Source: Prionace glauca
Taxonomy: Eukaryota > Chordata > Chondrichthyes > Carcharhiniformes > Carcharhinidae
Reading direction: 5' to 3'
Assembly: GCA_037974335.1 (NCBI GenBank)
Contig: CM075760.1
Span: 57,999,812-58,063,811, forward strand
DNA: 64,000 nucleotides
Under the pieces are notes generated by a model. It was not told where the DNA came from. It ran no database searches and was given only the letters and a program-made list of their open reading frames with translations. Made by a program: the position numbers and the translations under genes. This document shows, in pieces, positions 1-10,452 of this stretch. Positions within the stretch are counted from its first letter, which is position 1. Each line of letters starts with the position of its first letter.

Positions 1-113
1 TTCAATGAAACAATTGCGACAAAATGGCCAATTATTGACGCGATGTTTCCCCCGGCAAACTAACATGCAACGTGGGTAATGGCATCATAAAAATATTGTG
101 CATTATTTTATAG

Positions 114-428
114 ATCCTGCAGAATCCAACTCATCTGTGTCACAGACCCCGTCTCTCCAAACCTGTGCTGCTGGCGACACCATTACTTTAAACTGCGAAC
201 ACCCGGGATTTTGTCAACACACGCTCTACTGGTACCGTCACTCTCCAGGCCAGAGCCTAAAATACCTGTTTAAGGGATACACATCAGGCGAGAAGAACAA
301 AGAAAACGCTGCCGGGGCGAGAATTTCTGCTTTTATCGATCCAGTCGAAAAAGTCAGCCGGTTAAAGATCTCCAAGCTGCAACTGAGCGACTCCACTGTG
401 TATTACTGTGCACTGAGTCGGCGCACAG
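114..428 (+). CDS. TCR alpha/delta V exon (V1)
   Basis: Germline variable exon of a T-cell receptor alpha or delta chain, used after RAG joining to make the ligand-binding domain at the T-cell surface. The exon opens after a splice acceptor (TTTTATAG) in phase 1, giving D-P-A-E at the mature N-terminus. It keeps the V-domain landmarks: first cysteine in TLNC, the WYRHSPGQ turn after CDR1, and DSTVYYC at the end of framework 3 followed by ALS. The frame is open to the RSS that starts at the next base. An extra cysteine in framework 1 (QTCAAGD) is unusual. The leader exon was not found in the 113 bases upstream and is probably outside the window. TRAV versus TRDV cannot be decided without the constant region it joins to. 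Confidence 0.85.
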
Positions 429-467
429 CACAGTGATGCAGAACAGGGAGAGAGCTGTACAAAAACC
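429..467 (+). promoter_or_regulatory. 23-RSS of V1
   Basis: Consensus heptamer CACAGTG (429-435), 23-base spacer, nonamer ACAAAAACC (459-467). It abuts the V1 coding end directly and is the first unit of a longer tandem array. Confidence 0.9.
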
Positions 468-786
468 TCGACATGGTGAGGATTTCAGAGACAGTGATAC
501 AGAACAAGGAGGGAGCTGTACAGAAACCTGAGCATGGTAAGGATTTCAGAGACAGTGATACAGATCAAGGAGAGAGCTGTGCAAAAACCCGATATGGCGA
601 GGATTACAGACACAGTGATGCATAAAAAGGAGAAGCTGTACGAAAACTTGGACATGGTCAGGTTTTCAGACAGTGATGCAGACCACGGAGAAAGCGGTAC
701 AGAAATCTGAACATGGTGAAGATTTCAGAGACAGTGATACAGAACACGGAAAGAGCTGTGCAAAAACCTGAACATGGTGAGGATTT
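429..786 (+). repeat. Tandem array of six RSS-like units
   Basis: Six head-to-tail units of 58-61 bp start at 429, 490, 551, 611, 669 and 730. Each has a heptamer-like block, a spacer of 23 bases (22 in unit 4) and a nonamer-like block, then a linker of the form CATGGTGAGGATTTCAGA. Heptamers are CACAGTG in units 1 and 4 and GACAGTG in units 2, 3, 5 and 6. Nonamers are ACAAAAACC, ACAGAAACC, GCAAAAACC, ACGAAAACT, ACAGAAATC and GCAAAAACC. The array stops where a minus-strand CR1 copy begins. Units 2, 3, 5 and 6 lack the essential initial C, so probably only units 1 and 4 could be RAG substrates. Confidence 0.9.
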
Positions 787-1313
787 AAGAACATAAGAAC
801 ATAAGAAATAGGAGCAGGAGTAGGCCATCTAGCCCTTCGAGCCTGCCCCGCCATTCAATAAGATCATGGCTGATCTGTCGTGGCTCAGTTCCACCTTCCC
901 GCCCTCTCCCCATAACCCTTAATCCCCTCTCTTATCAAAAACCCATCAACCCGCTTCTTAAAAATATTTAGCGAGGCAGCCTCCACCATTTCAACGGGCA
1001 GAGAATTCCAGAGATTTACCACCCTTTGAGTGAAGAAGTTCCTCCTCAACTCTGTTCTAAACCGCCTCCCCTTTATCTTGAGGCTGTGCCCCCTAGTCCT
1101 ACTGTCTTTTTTGAGCGGGAAGAGTCTCTCCACCTCTATCCTATCCATCCCATTCATCATCTTATACGTCTCAATGAGATCTCCCCTCATTCTTCTAAAC
1201 TCTAACGAGTACAAGCCTAGTTTATTCAGCCTCTCCTCATAGCTCAATCCCCTCAACTCTGGTATCAGCCTAGTAAACCTCCTCTGCACTCCCTCCAGGG
1301 CCCTGTTACTCAC
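787..1313 (-). mobile_element. CR1 LINE, 3' end, 5'-truncated
   Basis: Read on the minus strand this is the end of a CR1 reverse transcriptase, from ALEGVQRRFTRLIPEL through NLWNSLPVE to the RWN terminus, then a short 3' UTR and a (TTCTTATG)n tail at 787-810. It belongs to the same young subfamily as the copies at 12.2, 13.6, 33.1, 49.3 and 62.1 kb. It inserted just behind the RSS array of V1. Confidence 0.85.
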
Positions 1314-2184
1314 TGGGAACTGCCTTCAGGGTATGTGAGAATTTCAATCTCTTTAGTCTATTGGCTGGTTGTTCCTGTCCTCTCCAAACAGAATAGTCCA
1401 CAACATTCTACTCTTCCCATTTAACACCAATAGGCCACTAGGTCCAGCTGGTCGAAGCTCGTCCTCGTACGCCCCTTCTCCACTGGAATCCGAAATAACA
1501 ATTTACATCCTGAATTCTATTTCTACTTATTCCTGTCTCCCGCCCGTATTTTTCAAACTGTGCAATAAATTCATCACGCTGTTTCTGCAAAGATCGAGTT
1601 TCACATTCTGAAGTGTCTCCGTGTAAATATACCCGAATGTTTCTACCTCTTCTGATAGACATTTCACATTTCATATTGAATGCCTAATTCTGCCAGAGAC
1701 CAGGGACCCTGGTTCGAATCCCGCCTTGGCAATTGATGAAATTTAACTTCAAATTTAAAAACATTATATCAGATCTAAACATACCTGAATTGCACAGCGT
1801 GTCCCCCAAGGTGGATTAGTCTACCATATATACTGAAACATTTAAAAATTTGCAGTTAGGTATCTGCTGGTGACTGTGAAACCATTTCCGATTTTTAGAA
1901 AAATGTGATAGACAGTAATGTGATTGACTCTCAACTGCCCTTAAAAATGGCCTAGGCAGCCATTGATTTGAAGGGTGATCAGGGATACACAATAAATGAC
2001 GCCATGCGACGCCATGTCACACGAATGATTTGAAGGAAAAAAATCAGCTCTCTCACCGAAGGACCAGTTTGTGCAATGGAGCTTCTTGGAACTAAAACAT
2101 AATGTTCAGTATTTCTTTGCCGTTTTTCATGTGTAGAAGAAATTAGATTCATATAAGTAATTAGGTTGCATAGAAAAGTAAGTC
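1314..2184. other. Intergenic, no gene recognised
   Basis: No coding exon was seen. The only recognisable piece is a short tRNA-like B-box stretch (GGTTCGAATCCCGCC) around 1712-1726, probably a SINE fragment. Confidence 0.5.
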
Positions 2185-2732
2185 TGTTTTAAACAGACCT
2201 GCTATAGTAGGGGCTAAAGCTGCAGCAGTAGCTAAAGGGTTAATGATTCACTATATACTCACCATTATACCGAAAATCAAGAAACTAGCTGAAGCAGGCA
2301 GGGTTAGAAAAACAGGGCCTAGCAGACACTCAAAGTCTAAAGGCCAGATAACGGGCCATCTGCCTTTAGGAGGATAGAAAAATAAACCACCATTCTTCTC
2401 CCTTATCTAGTTACGGTAAATCACAAGGGACAGGGACTGTAGGATGATTTAGACCAAGGACACTATAGATAAGTCCTAGGACCATAGTTTTAATTCATGA
2501 GACATTGATTAAAGGGGTAATAGAGATAGGAAGGATAATAGGGAGTATTGTAACCTGCTTGCAGAGTTGTTTATTTCACTGTATAAAAATAGCGCGGGTT
2601 TGTTCAAACAATCAGAATTCTCTCGGTGTTGACTGAGGTGTACTCTCCGTGATATCACGACAATAAACTCTCCTGACGCCTGACTCTGAACGTCTCTGCC
2701 TGAGTTATTCTGAGCTAGGAATTTCCTCGACA
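2185..2732 (+). mobile_element. Possible solo LTR (fossil)
   Basis: A block of about 548 bp that begins TG and ends CA. It has a TATA-like TATAAAAATA near 2581, an AATAAA near 2660 and a T/C-rich U5-like stretch after it, which is the layout of an LTR. No internal retroviral genes, primer-binding site or target duplication was seen, so it would be a solo remnant of undetermined family. Boundaries are tentative. Confidence 0.3.
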
Positions 2733-2924
2733 GGCATTCATACATTTTATTCTCTCCATGGACTGCCATTATCAGCCTTTTCCCTTAGTTACTGCGGCTA
2801 TTACCCATCTTTCGTTCCCTCACCCTGTAATATAAGTATCTCCCACTTTCTATGCCTTTTAGCTTTGACAAAGGATCAAAGGAACTCGAAATGTCAGCTT
2901 TTTTCTCTCCCTACAAACGCTTCC

Positions 2925-3380
2925 GGACCTGCTGAGATTTTCCAGCATCTTCTCTTTTGGCATCCATAATGTTGTTGGATGGTTTTTTGTTCCACGACCT
3001 TGCCTCAGAGATCGTGAAGGAACAGCGATATATTTCCGAGTCAGGATGGCGATTTGCTTGGAGGGGAAACTCCAGGTGGTAGCATTCTTGTGTTTGGAAG
3101 ATGCTGTTTAAGGTGTATTTGGTGAGTTCCTGCACCAATCAGGCGTTTGGGAAGCATTCCATCATATTCCTGACTGTTGCCTTGTAAATGCTGGACAGGT
3201 TTTGGTGAGACAGGAGGTGCGTTATACACCGCAGGATTCCCAGCCTCTGGCCTGCTCTTGCCGCCACTGCACGAACTGATAAATTGTGTTCTAGGTCACA
3301 ACAGGAGCATCTCTTTTCCTGCTCAGTGTGCAGAGAATTTTCAGCACTTTTGTTTCTGAATGCATCGTGCGGCATATGTC
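2925..3380 (-). mobile_element. LINE RT C-terminal fragment (L2/Rex-like group)
   Basis: Minus-strand pieces in shifting frames resemble the last part of a non-LTR retrotransposon polyprotein: LGILRCITHLLSHQNLSSIY, then KATVRNMMECFPNA, then a block with YHLEFPLQANRHPDSEIYR and RSWNKKPSN. The same block in a second copy lies at 5.8-6.0 kb. Family assignment beyond LINE is uncertain. Confidence 0.55.
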
Positions 3381-3399
3381 AGAGCCAGTGTCATATGCT

Positions 3400-4442
3400 T
3401 GAAAAATATTATATTCAAGTACTATTCGATAGTTGATTCAATGATGGGAGTGGTTAGTGGTTGGGTAGTGTTATTGTCTTTAATTCCAATATGGTAGATT
3501 AACTCAGAAACTTAATTCAAAGGTAACCAGAGATAATTGTAAATGAGAGAAGAATATCTTAATGGCGGAACTTTTCCTCACAAGTAAAGACAAATTTTTG
3601 TCAAAGTTTCTGCCTGATTTTGAAACGTCGCACCAATATGTAACAATATTTCAGAAATTAGTATGTGGGACCATGGCGCAAGGATAACTACGGATTAGAA
3701 GATTCCAAGATCGGCCCCTGGCTGGGTGGATGTAGCGTTTTGGATGTTCCATGTTAGTTTCAATGCAAAATTTCTTCAAAAACTTTAAACTATTCAGATA
3801 AATGCTGACAAATTTCAGTCAGCTTACCCAGAAGAAGTTTATGTTAGGAAAAATTAAATTCTACTGAATGATCTGCATTAAATAAATTTAAACGAGTTTT
3901 TTAAATGACGAAATTTTGCTAAATTGTTTTGAAAAATAACATTTTAATAAGTTTAAACTTTTTTTAAAGTTGGAAACGTCTAGACTAATGCACGAAAAAG
4001 TTACTTTTCAAAATGCAGAAACTGGTTTCCAAAACGTTGCCCAAATCTTATTAGCATCTAGGGAAGAATTTGATTTAAATATGTTTAGTACTAAGAAGTT
4101 CGCAACGTATTTAATAAAAGGAAATTACTATGGATACTGGAATCTGAAACCAAAAGAGAAATGGTTCGAATCCAGATAACTCTTTACGAAAGTTTTGGAC
4201 ATGAAAAGTCAGCATATTTCTCTCCTTGCGGATGCTGCCAGTCCTGTTAAGATTTAACAGCATTTTCTCTTTCGCAACATATTTTAATTCCAACGGAGCT
4301 TTTCAAAAGTTGACCAATTCTAGTTGAATGCCATGGAGAAATATCTTTGAATAAGTTTCGTTTAGAAAAGTTCACAAATTAGCCACAAGGTGGAGATGCT
4401 GGGATGTTCTCCGAGCGAGTGAAGGAGATTGAAGGGAGATCA
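3400..4442. other. AT-rich intergenic, nothing recognised
   Basis: No V segment, RSS, repeat family or conserved coding pattern was seen. The open frames here are short and lack domain motifs. Confidence 0.5.
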
Positions 4443-4980
4443 ATCCCATTCGCCTTCCTGACCACCTGCTGCACCTGCAAGCTGGGTTTTTGCGACTCAT
4501 GCACAAGGACCCCGAGGTCCATCTGCACCGTCGCCTGCTGCAGTTTTTCGCCCCGTAAGTAATAGTCCTTCCTACCATTCCTCCTACCAAAGTGGACCAC
4601 CTCACACTTGCCAACATTAAATTCCATTTGCCATTTTCTGGCCCATTCGCCCAGCCTATCTAGATCCTTCTGCAGACTCTCCACACCCTCCGCACAATTT
4701 GCCTTTCCCCCAATCTTGGTGTCATCAGCAAATTTCGACACCCTGCACTCGGTTCCCTCCTCCAGATCATCTATATAAATGGTAAATAGCTGAGGCCCCA
4801 GCACCGACCCCTGGGGCACCCCACTAGTCACCAACCGCCAATCCGAATAGCATCCATTGACCCCCACTCTCTGCCTCCTATTTGACAACCAATCCTCTAT
4901 CCACGCTAACACCCTACCCCCAACTCCATGTCCCCTGACCTTCTGCAATAACCTCTTGTGAGGTACCTTGTCAAAGTCCT
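4443..4980 (-). mobile_element. CR1 LINE internal RT fragment
   Basis: The minus strand encodes the central reverse transcriptase: LLQKVRGHGVGGRVLAWIE, SGVPQGSVLGP, KFADDTKIGG (the FADD active-site box) and WQMEFNVGKCEVVHFG. Homology ends at 4443, at the point equivalent to GCGAATGGGAT in other copies, so the 3' third and the (TTCTTATG)n tail are absent. That is odd for a LINE, which normally keeps its 3' end. Two other copies (12363 and 62101) begin within a few bases of the same point. Confidence 0.85.
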
Positions 4981-5123
4981 GTTACGTGGAGAAAAACGTT
5001 AAAAAATAAATAACCGGCGGAAATTAAAACGGAATTAAACCAGAAAGCAGCGCTACTAAGATGCTGCTGACAATTCAAAGCCTAGGTCCTGGAATTACTG
5101 CTTTGTTTGTTCAGAAGCAGTTA

Positions 5124-5162
5124 GGTATTTGTCCTTCTCTCTTCCAACGTGGTGCACCAGTG
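5124..5162 (-). promoter_or_regulatory. Degenerate RSS of NAR-type V relic
   Basis: Minus strand: heptamer-like CACTGGT, 23-base spacer, nonamer ACAAATACC (one change from consensus). The heptamer keeps CAC but only 4 of 7 bases overall. Confidence 0.45.
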
Positions 5163-5405
5163 GTGTGTAGTACCAGTGCTGAGCTTTACAGTAACAGGTG
5201 GCGGTGTCTTCAACTCTCACATCCAGAATTTCCAGTGAAAATGTCTTTCCTGCTTTATTCACAAACACTACAAATATCCCTCTACTGGAGATCCGCTCCC
5301 GCTCTGTCCCAGTCTGGGCTTGTCTGAAAAAAATGACCAGTTTCCAAATCATAACCATAGAAATCACAACGACAGCCAGTCCTTCCCGGTCACCGCTGCA
5401 GGGCT
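5163..5405 (-). pseudogene. NAR-type V relic (NAR-TCR-like V)
   Basis: The minus-strand exon follows an acceptor (TTTCCAG) and keeps one open frame. Its second half aligns by eye with shark NAR V domains: ERISSRGIFVVFVNK, AGKTFSLEILDVRVEDTAT, then CYCKA, comparable to the remembered NAR pattern ISxGGRYVESVN, KSFSLRI, VxDSATYYCKA. NAR V domains top IgNAR and, in NAR-TCR, a delta chain carrying two V domains. Framework 1 is largely missing. The first conserved cysteine is replaced by valine (LAVVVIS) and the CDR1-flanking tryptophan by phenylalanine (IFFRQ). The RSS has a weak heptamer. I infer a pseudogene. A decayed VH-like V is the main alternative. Confidence 0.65.
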
Positions 5406-5754
5406 CTGGAAATAAACACAGAAATGCTAATAGACCATCACAGCGGATCCACACAAAGGAGTTAAAACCCCAGACAGTGTCTGTAGTTGGGATAGACTGG
5501 GTTAGCTTTACACTCAATCCACACAATGTGCGTTAGTTTGACCGGATAAATAGACACACGGGGTGAAAGCAAGAAGGATTCCTATCGCTCTGCAGCCTGG
5601 AAATGATGGTTCACGTATCGGTGAGGTGAGAGTGCAGAGCTGGACTGCTGCGGGCGACTGGGTATCAGAGCTGAATTTAAATATTTCAGAGACGGTAAAT
5701 TAGGCCACGCCCATCGTTTAAAACAAAACTCAAATATTTAAATGGGAAACTGAG

Positions 5755-7845
5755 TCAAAACTCTCGGCAGCGAGAATCCAGAATCTCAGCAGGGGACCAG
5801 GATTTTAAGCCAGCAACTGCGAAGGAACAGTGATAGATTTCCAAGTCAGCAGGGTGAAAGGCTTGGAGGGAAGATTGCAGGTGTTGGCATTCCCATCTAG
5901 CCCTTGTGCGTCTAGATGGAAGTGACCGTGGATTTGGAAAGTGCTGCTTTAAGGATGTTTGTTGAATTGCTGCAGTGCATCTTGTATATAGGACATACAA
6001 ACTGCTACTACTGATCGACGGCGGAGGGGGAACTGAATGTTTATAGATGTGGTGCTAATCAAGTGGGTTTTTTGTCTTGGATGGTGTCAAGCTGCTTGTT
6101 GGAGCTGGACCCACCCAGGCAAGTGGGGACTATTTCATCATACACTGAATTTGCCCCTTGTTTTTGGGGACTTTGGAGGTGAGTTACTCATCGCATGGTT
6201 CCTAGCCTCTGATAGCCACTATGCTCTTATGTTTATGTGGCGAATCCAGTTGAGTTCCTTGTCAATGGTAAGCCCAAGGATCTTGACAGTGGGGGATTCA
6301 GTAATGGTAACACCAGTGAATTTCAAAAAGTGTAATTAGAGTGTGTCTGATTGGTGATGGTCATCGCCTGGCAGTTGTGTGGCGCAAATGTTACTTGCCA
6401 CTTGTCAATTCAAGCTGGATATTGTCCAGATCTTGTTTCATTTGAACGTAGACTACTTCAGTCTCTCAGGAATCGCGAATGGTGCTGAAAAGTATGCAGT
6501 TATCGGTGAATATCTCCACTTCTGACATTATGATGGAAGTAAGGTCTTTGATGAAGCAGTTGAAGATTGTTGGGCTGAAGACTCTACCGTGAGGGACTCC
6601 TGCAGAAATGCCCTGGAGTTGAGATGACTGACTCTCCACAACAATAACTATCTTCTAATGTACCAGGTCTGACTCTGCTGTGGGAATCAGACCCGTTATA
6701 TAGGAAGATAGTTCTGGTTGTGGAGGGTCAGTCATCTCAACTCCAGGACATTTCTGCATTTTCCCTCGATACCCACTGGTTCGAGCTTCGCTAGGGCTCC
6801 TTGATGCCACACTCGGTCGAATGCGGCCTTGATGTCACAGACTGCCACTCTCACCTCTCCTCACGAATTCAGCACTTTCGTCCATGTTTGAACCAAGGCT
6901 GTAATGAGATCGGGAGCTGAGTGGCCCTGGCGAGACTTAAACTGGGAGTCACTGAGCAGGTTATTGCTGAGCAGGTGCTGCTGCATAGCACTGTTGATAA
7001 CCCTTCCATCACTTTACTCAGATCTAGAGTAGACTGGTTGAGCGGTAATTGGCTGGGTTGGATTTGTCCTGCTTTTTTGTGTACATCACCTAATTCGTCA
7101 CATTTCCACATCGTTGGGTAGATGCCAATGTTCCAACTGTACTGGAAGAGCTTGGCTCGGGTAGTGGCAAGTTCTGGAGAAAAAGCCTTAAGTACTACTG
7201 CAGGAATGCTATCAAGACCCATTGCCTTTTCAGTATCCAGTGTCTCCAACCATTACTTGACATTACGTGGTGTGAATCGAATTGGTTGGAGACTGCTACC
7301 TGAGACCCTGGGAACCAGTGGAGGAGACCGAGATGGTTCATCCACTCAGCACGTCTGGCTGAAGAATGCTGCAGAGACTTTGGCTTTTTGTTTTGAATTG
7401 AGGTGCTGGGCTCCTCCATCACTTAAGATGGGGGAATTTGTGAAGTATCCTCCTCCAGTGAGTTGTTTAATTGACCACCACCATTCTCGCCTGGATGTGG
7501 AAGGACTGTAGATATTAGATCTCACCCATTGATAATCGGATCGCTTATCTCTATCTATCACTTGCTGTTTTTGCCGTTTGGCATGCAAATAGTCTTGTCT
7601 GATAGCTTCCCCAGGTTGATACGTCATTTTGAAGTATGTCTGGTGCTGCTATTGGCATCCCCTCCTGCATTCTCCATGGAACCAGAGTTGGTTCCCTGGC
7701 TTGATGGTAATGGTGGAGTGGGGGATATTTCGCGCCATGAGGTTGCAGATTTGCTGGAGTACAGTTCAACTTTGTTGATGGCCCACAAAGTCTTATGAAG
7801 GCCCAGTCTTGAGTTAGATCTGTTGGAAGTCTAACCAATTGAGCA
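5755..7845 (-). mobile_element. Decayed LINE (L2/Rex-like group)
   Basis: About 2.1 kb of minus-strand reverse transcriptase homology spread over several frames. In element order it shows WWWSIKQLTGGG with SDGGAQHLNSKQKA (linker), KAMGLDSIPAVVLKAFSPEL (RT fingers), a block with FTDNCILFSTIRD (active-site region), FTGVTITESPTVKILGLTID, and a C-terminal block with CQHLQSSLQAFHPADLEIYH. Multiple stops and shifts make it dead. It lies between the NAR-type V relic and V2. Confidence 0.65.
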
Positions 7846-7865
7846 CGATGTTAGTGCCACACAAC

Positions 7866-8003
7866 ACTGTTTGCTATGTTGTATTAAGAAGCCCCACAAC
7901 ACCGGGTTAAAGTCCAGCAGGTTTATTTGGTAGCAAATGCCATTAGCTTTCAGAGCGCTGCCCCTTCGTCAGGTCAATCCTCAACTGACGAAGAGAAAAA
8001 CAA
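7866..8003. repeat. Partial hairpin-type interspersed repeat
   Basis: Carries the block CCACAACACCGGGTTAAAGT, a T-rich AGGTTTATTTGG and GCCCCTTCGTCAGGT. Related blocks recur, in hairpin form, at 39273-39526 and 41680-41870. Mobility type unknown. Confidence 0.6.
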
Positions 8004-8364
8004 CATAACCTCAAACTCAGATCAAATTGTTCTCACTGTTATGTGGTTCTGTTAGGGTCAACACTCCTGACACCCTCCGCACGAAGTCCATTCTTCTGCA
8101 GCGGATTGATATAAATGAGTGAAGTGCTCGCCATTTCAGGGCGAGTGAAGAGGAACAGCAATTGCTTGAATTTGGAAACCCCTTAGGGCAGACCCCTTGA
8201 AAAGTGAGCATAGTGAATGCTGTGCCCGCCAGTGTCTCTGGTCAACGCGCCCATCTAATGAGAATTATGGATGCAGACACTTCAGGTTCCGTTTGTGCCT
8301 CCTGGCTTGTCTTGTGTTATTGGAGTGGTTGCTGCAGCTGTTCCGGAACTGCAACTTGGAGCGA

Positions 8365-8403
8365 GGTTTTTGTACAGCGACTATCGTGTTTTGTCTCAGT
8401 GTG
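8365..8403 (-). promoter_or_regulatory. 23-RSS of V2
   Basis: Minus strand: heptamer CACACTG (8397-8403), 23-base spacer, consensus nonamer ACAAAAACC (8365-8373). Confidence 0.88.
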
Positions 8404-8839
8404 AGGCTGAGTCGCGCAGTAATAAACTGCAGCATCCGCGTTCTCCGTGTTTTTAATGAGAAACTGGCCGCGTTTCGCAGTGGTGTCGAGATTCAGTTCA
8501 AAACGACCACTTCGGCCTGTGCCAGACGTCTCCATTATAATCCACTCCAGTCCCTCACCGGGTTTCTGTTTGTACCAATGCATCGCATAAAAGTCGGATA
8601 CCTCGTAACTACAATCTAACTGCGCGGAATCCCCTCTCTGGACACTTTTCCAAGCGGGGGATTGAAGCACACGGTCCGAGAGACATGGACCTGGAATAAA
8701 ATTCACATGATGAATCATTGAAAAACATGAAAATAAAATTAACAATCAATTTTTGTTATTGGGTCCAACTTCTGTCCGTACATGTTATCATCAGCAGAAT
8801 GAGAGGCAATAGATATAATTGCACAATGCAGTACATCAT
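8404..8839 (-). CDS. TCR alpha/delta V segment (V2), two exons
   Basis: Leader exon at 8839-8782: MMYCIVQLYLLPLILLMIT, ending in phase 1 at donor GTACGG. A short intron follows, and the V exon starts at 8690 after TTTATTCCAG. The split codon T|GT restores cysteine, confirming the pairing. The V domain has LDCSYEV (first Cys), MHWYKQKPGEGLEWI (tryptophan and CDR2 side), then ADAAVYYCATQ (second Cys). It is open throughout and has a consensus RSS, so it looks functional. It is transcribed opposite to V1 and V3. The GLEW motif is more VH-like than usual TRAV, which fits alpha/delta V genes of cartilaginous fish but leaves the subgroup open. Confidence 0.87.
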
Positions 8840-9249
8840 TGCATTTGAAATCTCAATAAGAAACCCGCACACAGTTCACAGCAGAAGGAAGTGAATGGGG
8901 AGGGGGCATTGAAATGTCGGCTGATTTATGTCAGTGACGCCCACACAAATCTAGCTCATGTAGATTTGCCGCCCTTGCATTTTCCGGAAATCGATGTTAT
9001 TGATCTGCTGTAAGTACAACCTTTATCTATAGCTACTCATTTTACCGGTTGTTCATATTTGAACATATGAATTGTGTAAAGAGTAGTCGCGTCTTCCCTT
9101 CCCGGTGAGGGAAAGTGACAGGAACCACATCCCTTTGTCATCTTCACTGAGAGAAATAGCCAGTCGTCGAACTCTGTCAATCCCTTTACAGAGTGAATCG
9201 ATCCTGAGGAACCGTAGTTAAGGAAAGGCAAAATACGGAAAATTCAAAT

Positions 9250-9545
9250 AGCTATTTCCCAGTAAAACTGTTGCCTCACCGTGCCACAGACCAGAGTTCG
9301 ATTCCCGGCTTGGGTCACTGCCTGTTCAGAGTCTGCACGTTCCCCCCCGTGTCTCCGTGGGTTTCCAATGGCAGCTCTGGTTTCCTTCACCAGTCGGAAA
9401 GACAAGCTGGTTCGGTACATTGGCCATGCCAAATTCTCCCTCAGTGTATCCAAAAAGGCGCCTGAGTCTGGTGACTAGGGGATTTACGCAATAGCATATT
9501 TGCAGATGTTAATGTAAGCCTACATGTGACACTAATAAATAATTG
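9250..9545 (+). mobile_element. HE1-like tRNA-derived SINE, L2-type tail
   Basis: The tRNA-like head with B-box GAGTTCGATTCCCGGC is followed by the HE1 body (CTGCACGTTCCCCCC, GTCTCCGTGGGTTTCC) and a tail TTAATGTAAGCCTACATGTG ending in ACACTAATAAATAA. This head and body are typical of elasmobranch HE1 SINEs. Confidence 0.8.
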
Positions 9546-9894
9546 TTAAAGTGAATGAAGTATGACTGTGGATACATATGGATATAAAATAGTCAGCACA
9601 TCGGGGAAAATCTAATTGCTTTTTTCTTATAAGATGGAAGAAAATTGTGAGAAAGTGCACTCTAACTCGACATTTAGAACTGGGCGCTTTTGTGAATAAA
9701 GTCCACATATTAACCGCTACAAGACACAAACAATGCGGAGGGCCAAGTTCAATGAATGTGAATAGTTTTAGCATTCCAACAGTAATACCAGCTTTGACAA
9801 CTCGTAACATCTGTTTTGAAACGACATACGTTTGCTATCAATGCTAAGATACTATTTCTGTTTCGACATTTGTCCTTCTAATTTTTTTTCATTT

Positions 9895-10055
9895 AGTTAA
9901 TTGGCCAAGCTAAATTGCCCTAGTGTCAGGGGCATTAGCGAGATGGATGCGTGCGGTTATAGGAATAGGGCCTGGATGGGATTGTGACCGGTACAGACTC
10001 GATGGGCCGAATATCCTTCTTCTGTACTCTAAGGATTCTATGATTCTGTGAATCT
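9895..10055 (+). mobile_element. SINE 3' fragment, second tail type
   Basis: The body block AATTGGCCAAGCTAAATTGC and the tail ACTCGATGGGCCGAATATCC ... GGATTCTATGATTCTG match the other SINE type seen in reverse at 31.4, 31.9, 41.3 and 45.7 kb. The tRNA-like head is missing. Confidence 0.7.
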
Positions 10056-10298
10056 ATGAATATTGTTGCTGGTTGCTGTTGCGAGTCTGGAATTCGGCTC
10101 GACACTTCCCTCTGCTGGCGGCGATGTTTCACTGTAAAGTGCCGCATTCCACCACCTGTCAGTCTTCAGGACTCAAGTTTGTGGTTAACAATTTACGGTC
10201 ATGAATTCTATCACGATTTTGTTTATGCCCTTTATTCAGATTTTAGACTGCGCCTGGAGAGGAGAATCTTTTCTTATGAGCCGCCCTCCTCCAGACAA

Positions 10299-10452
10299 AA
10301 GAAAACTTTTTCCAGACCTGGCTCATGGGGCTCCTGTCACTCAGCCGGTATCCTCAGCAATTCAGACAGAAGGAGAAGCGGTGGCTTCACAATGTATCTG
10401 TAACACGACATTCTACTCCCTGAAAATGGGACATTCTGAAGACATCAATTAA
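10299..10452 (+). pseudogene. TCR V relic, framework 1 only
   Basis: After an acceptor-like TTTTTCCAG the frame reads GAPVTQPVSSAIQTEGEAVA then SQCICNTTFYSL, a clear V-domain framework 1 with the first cysteine. It then runs into unrelated sequence (KMGHSEDIN) and a stop. No tryptophan, framework 3 or RSS follows. A hydrophobic stretch at 10201-10245 (MNSITILFMPFIQIL) may be the old leader. Truncation happened within CDR1. Confidence 0.6.

Noticed and set aside
429-786. CRISPR-like array
   Set aside because: Units are fully repeated with no unique spacers, lie in vertebrate sequence, and match RSS geometry.
5198-5536. Plus-strand open frame of 112 codons
   Set aside because: Opposite-strand shadow of the NAR-type V relic, without motifs of its own.
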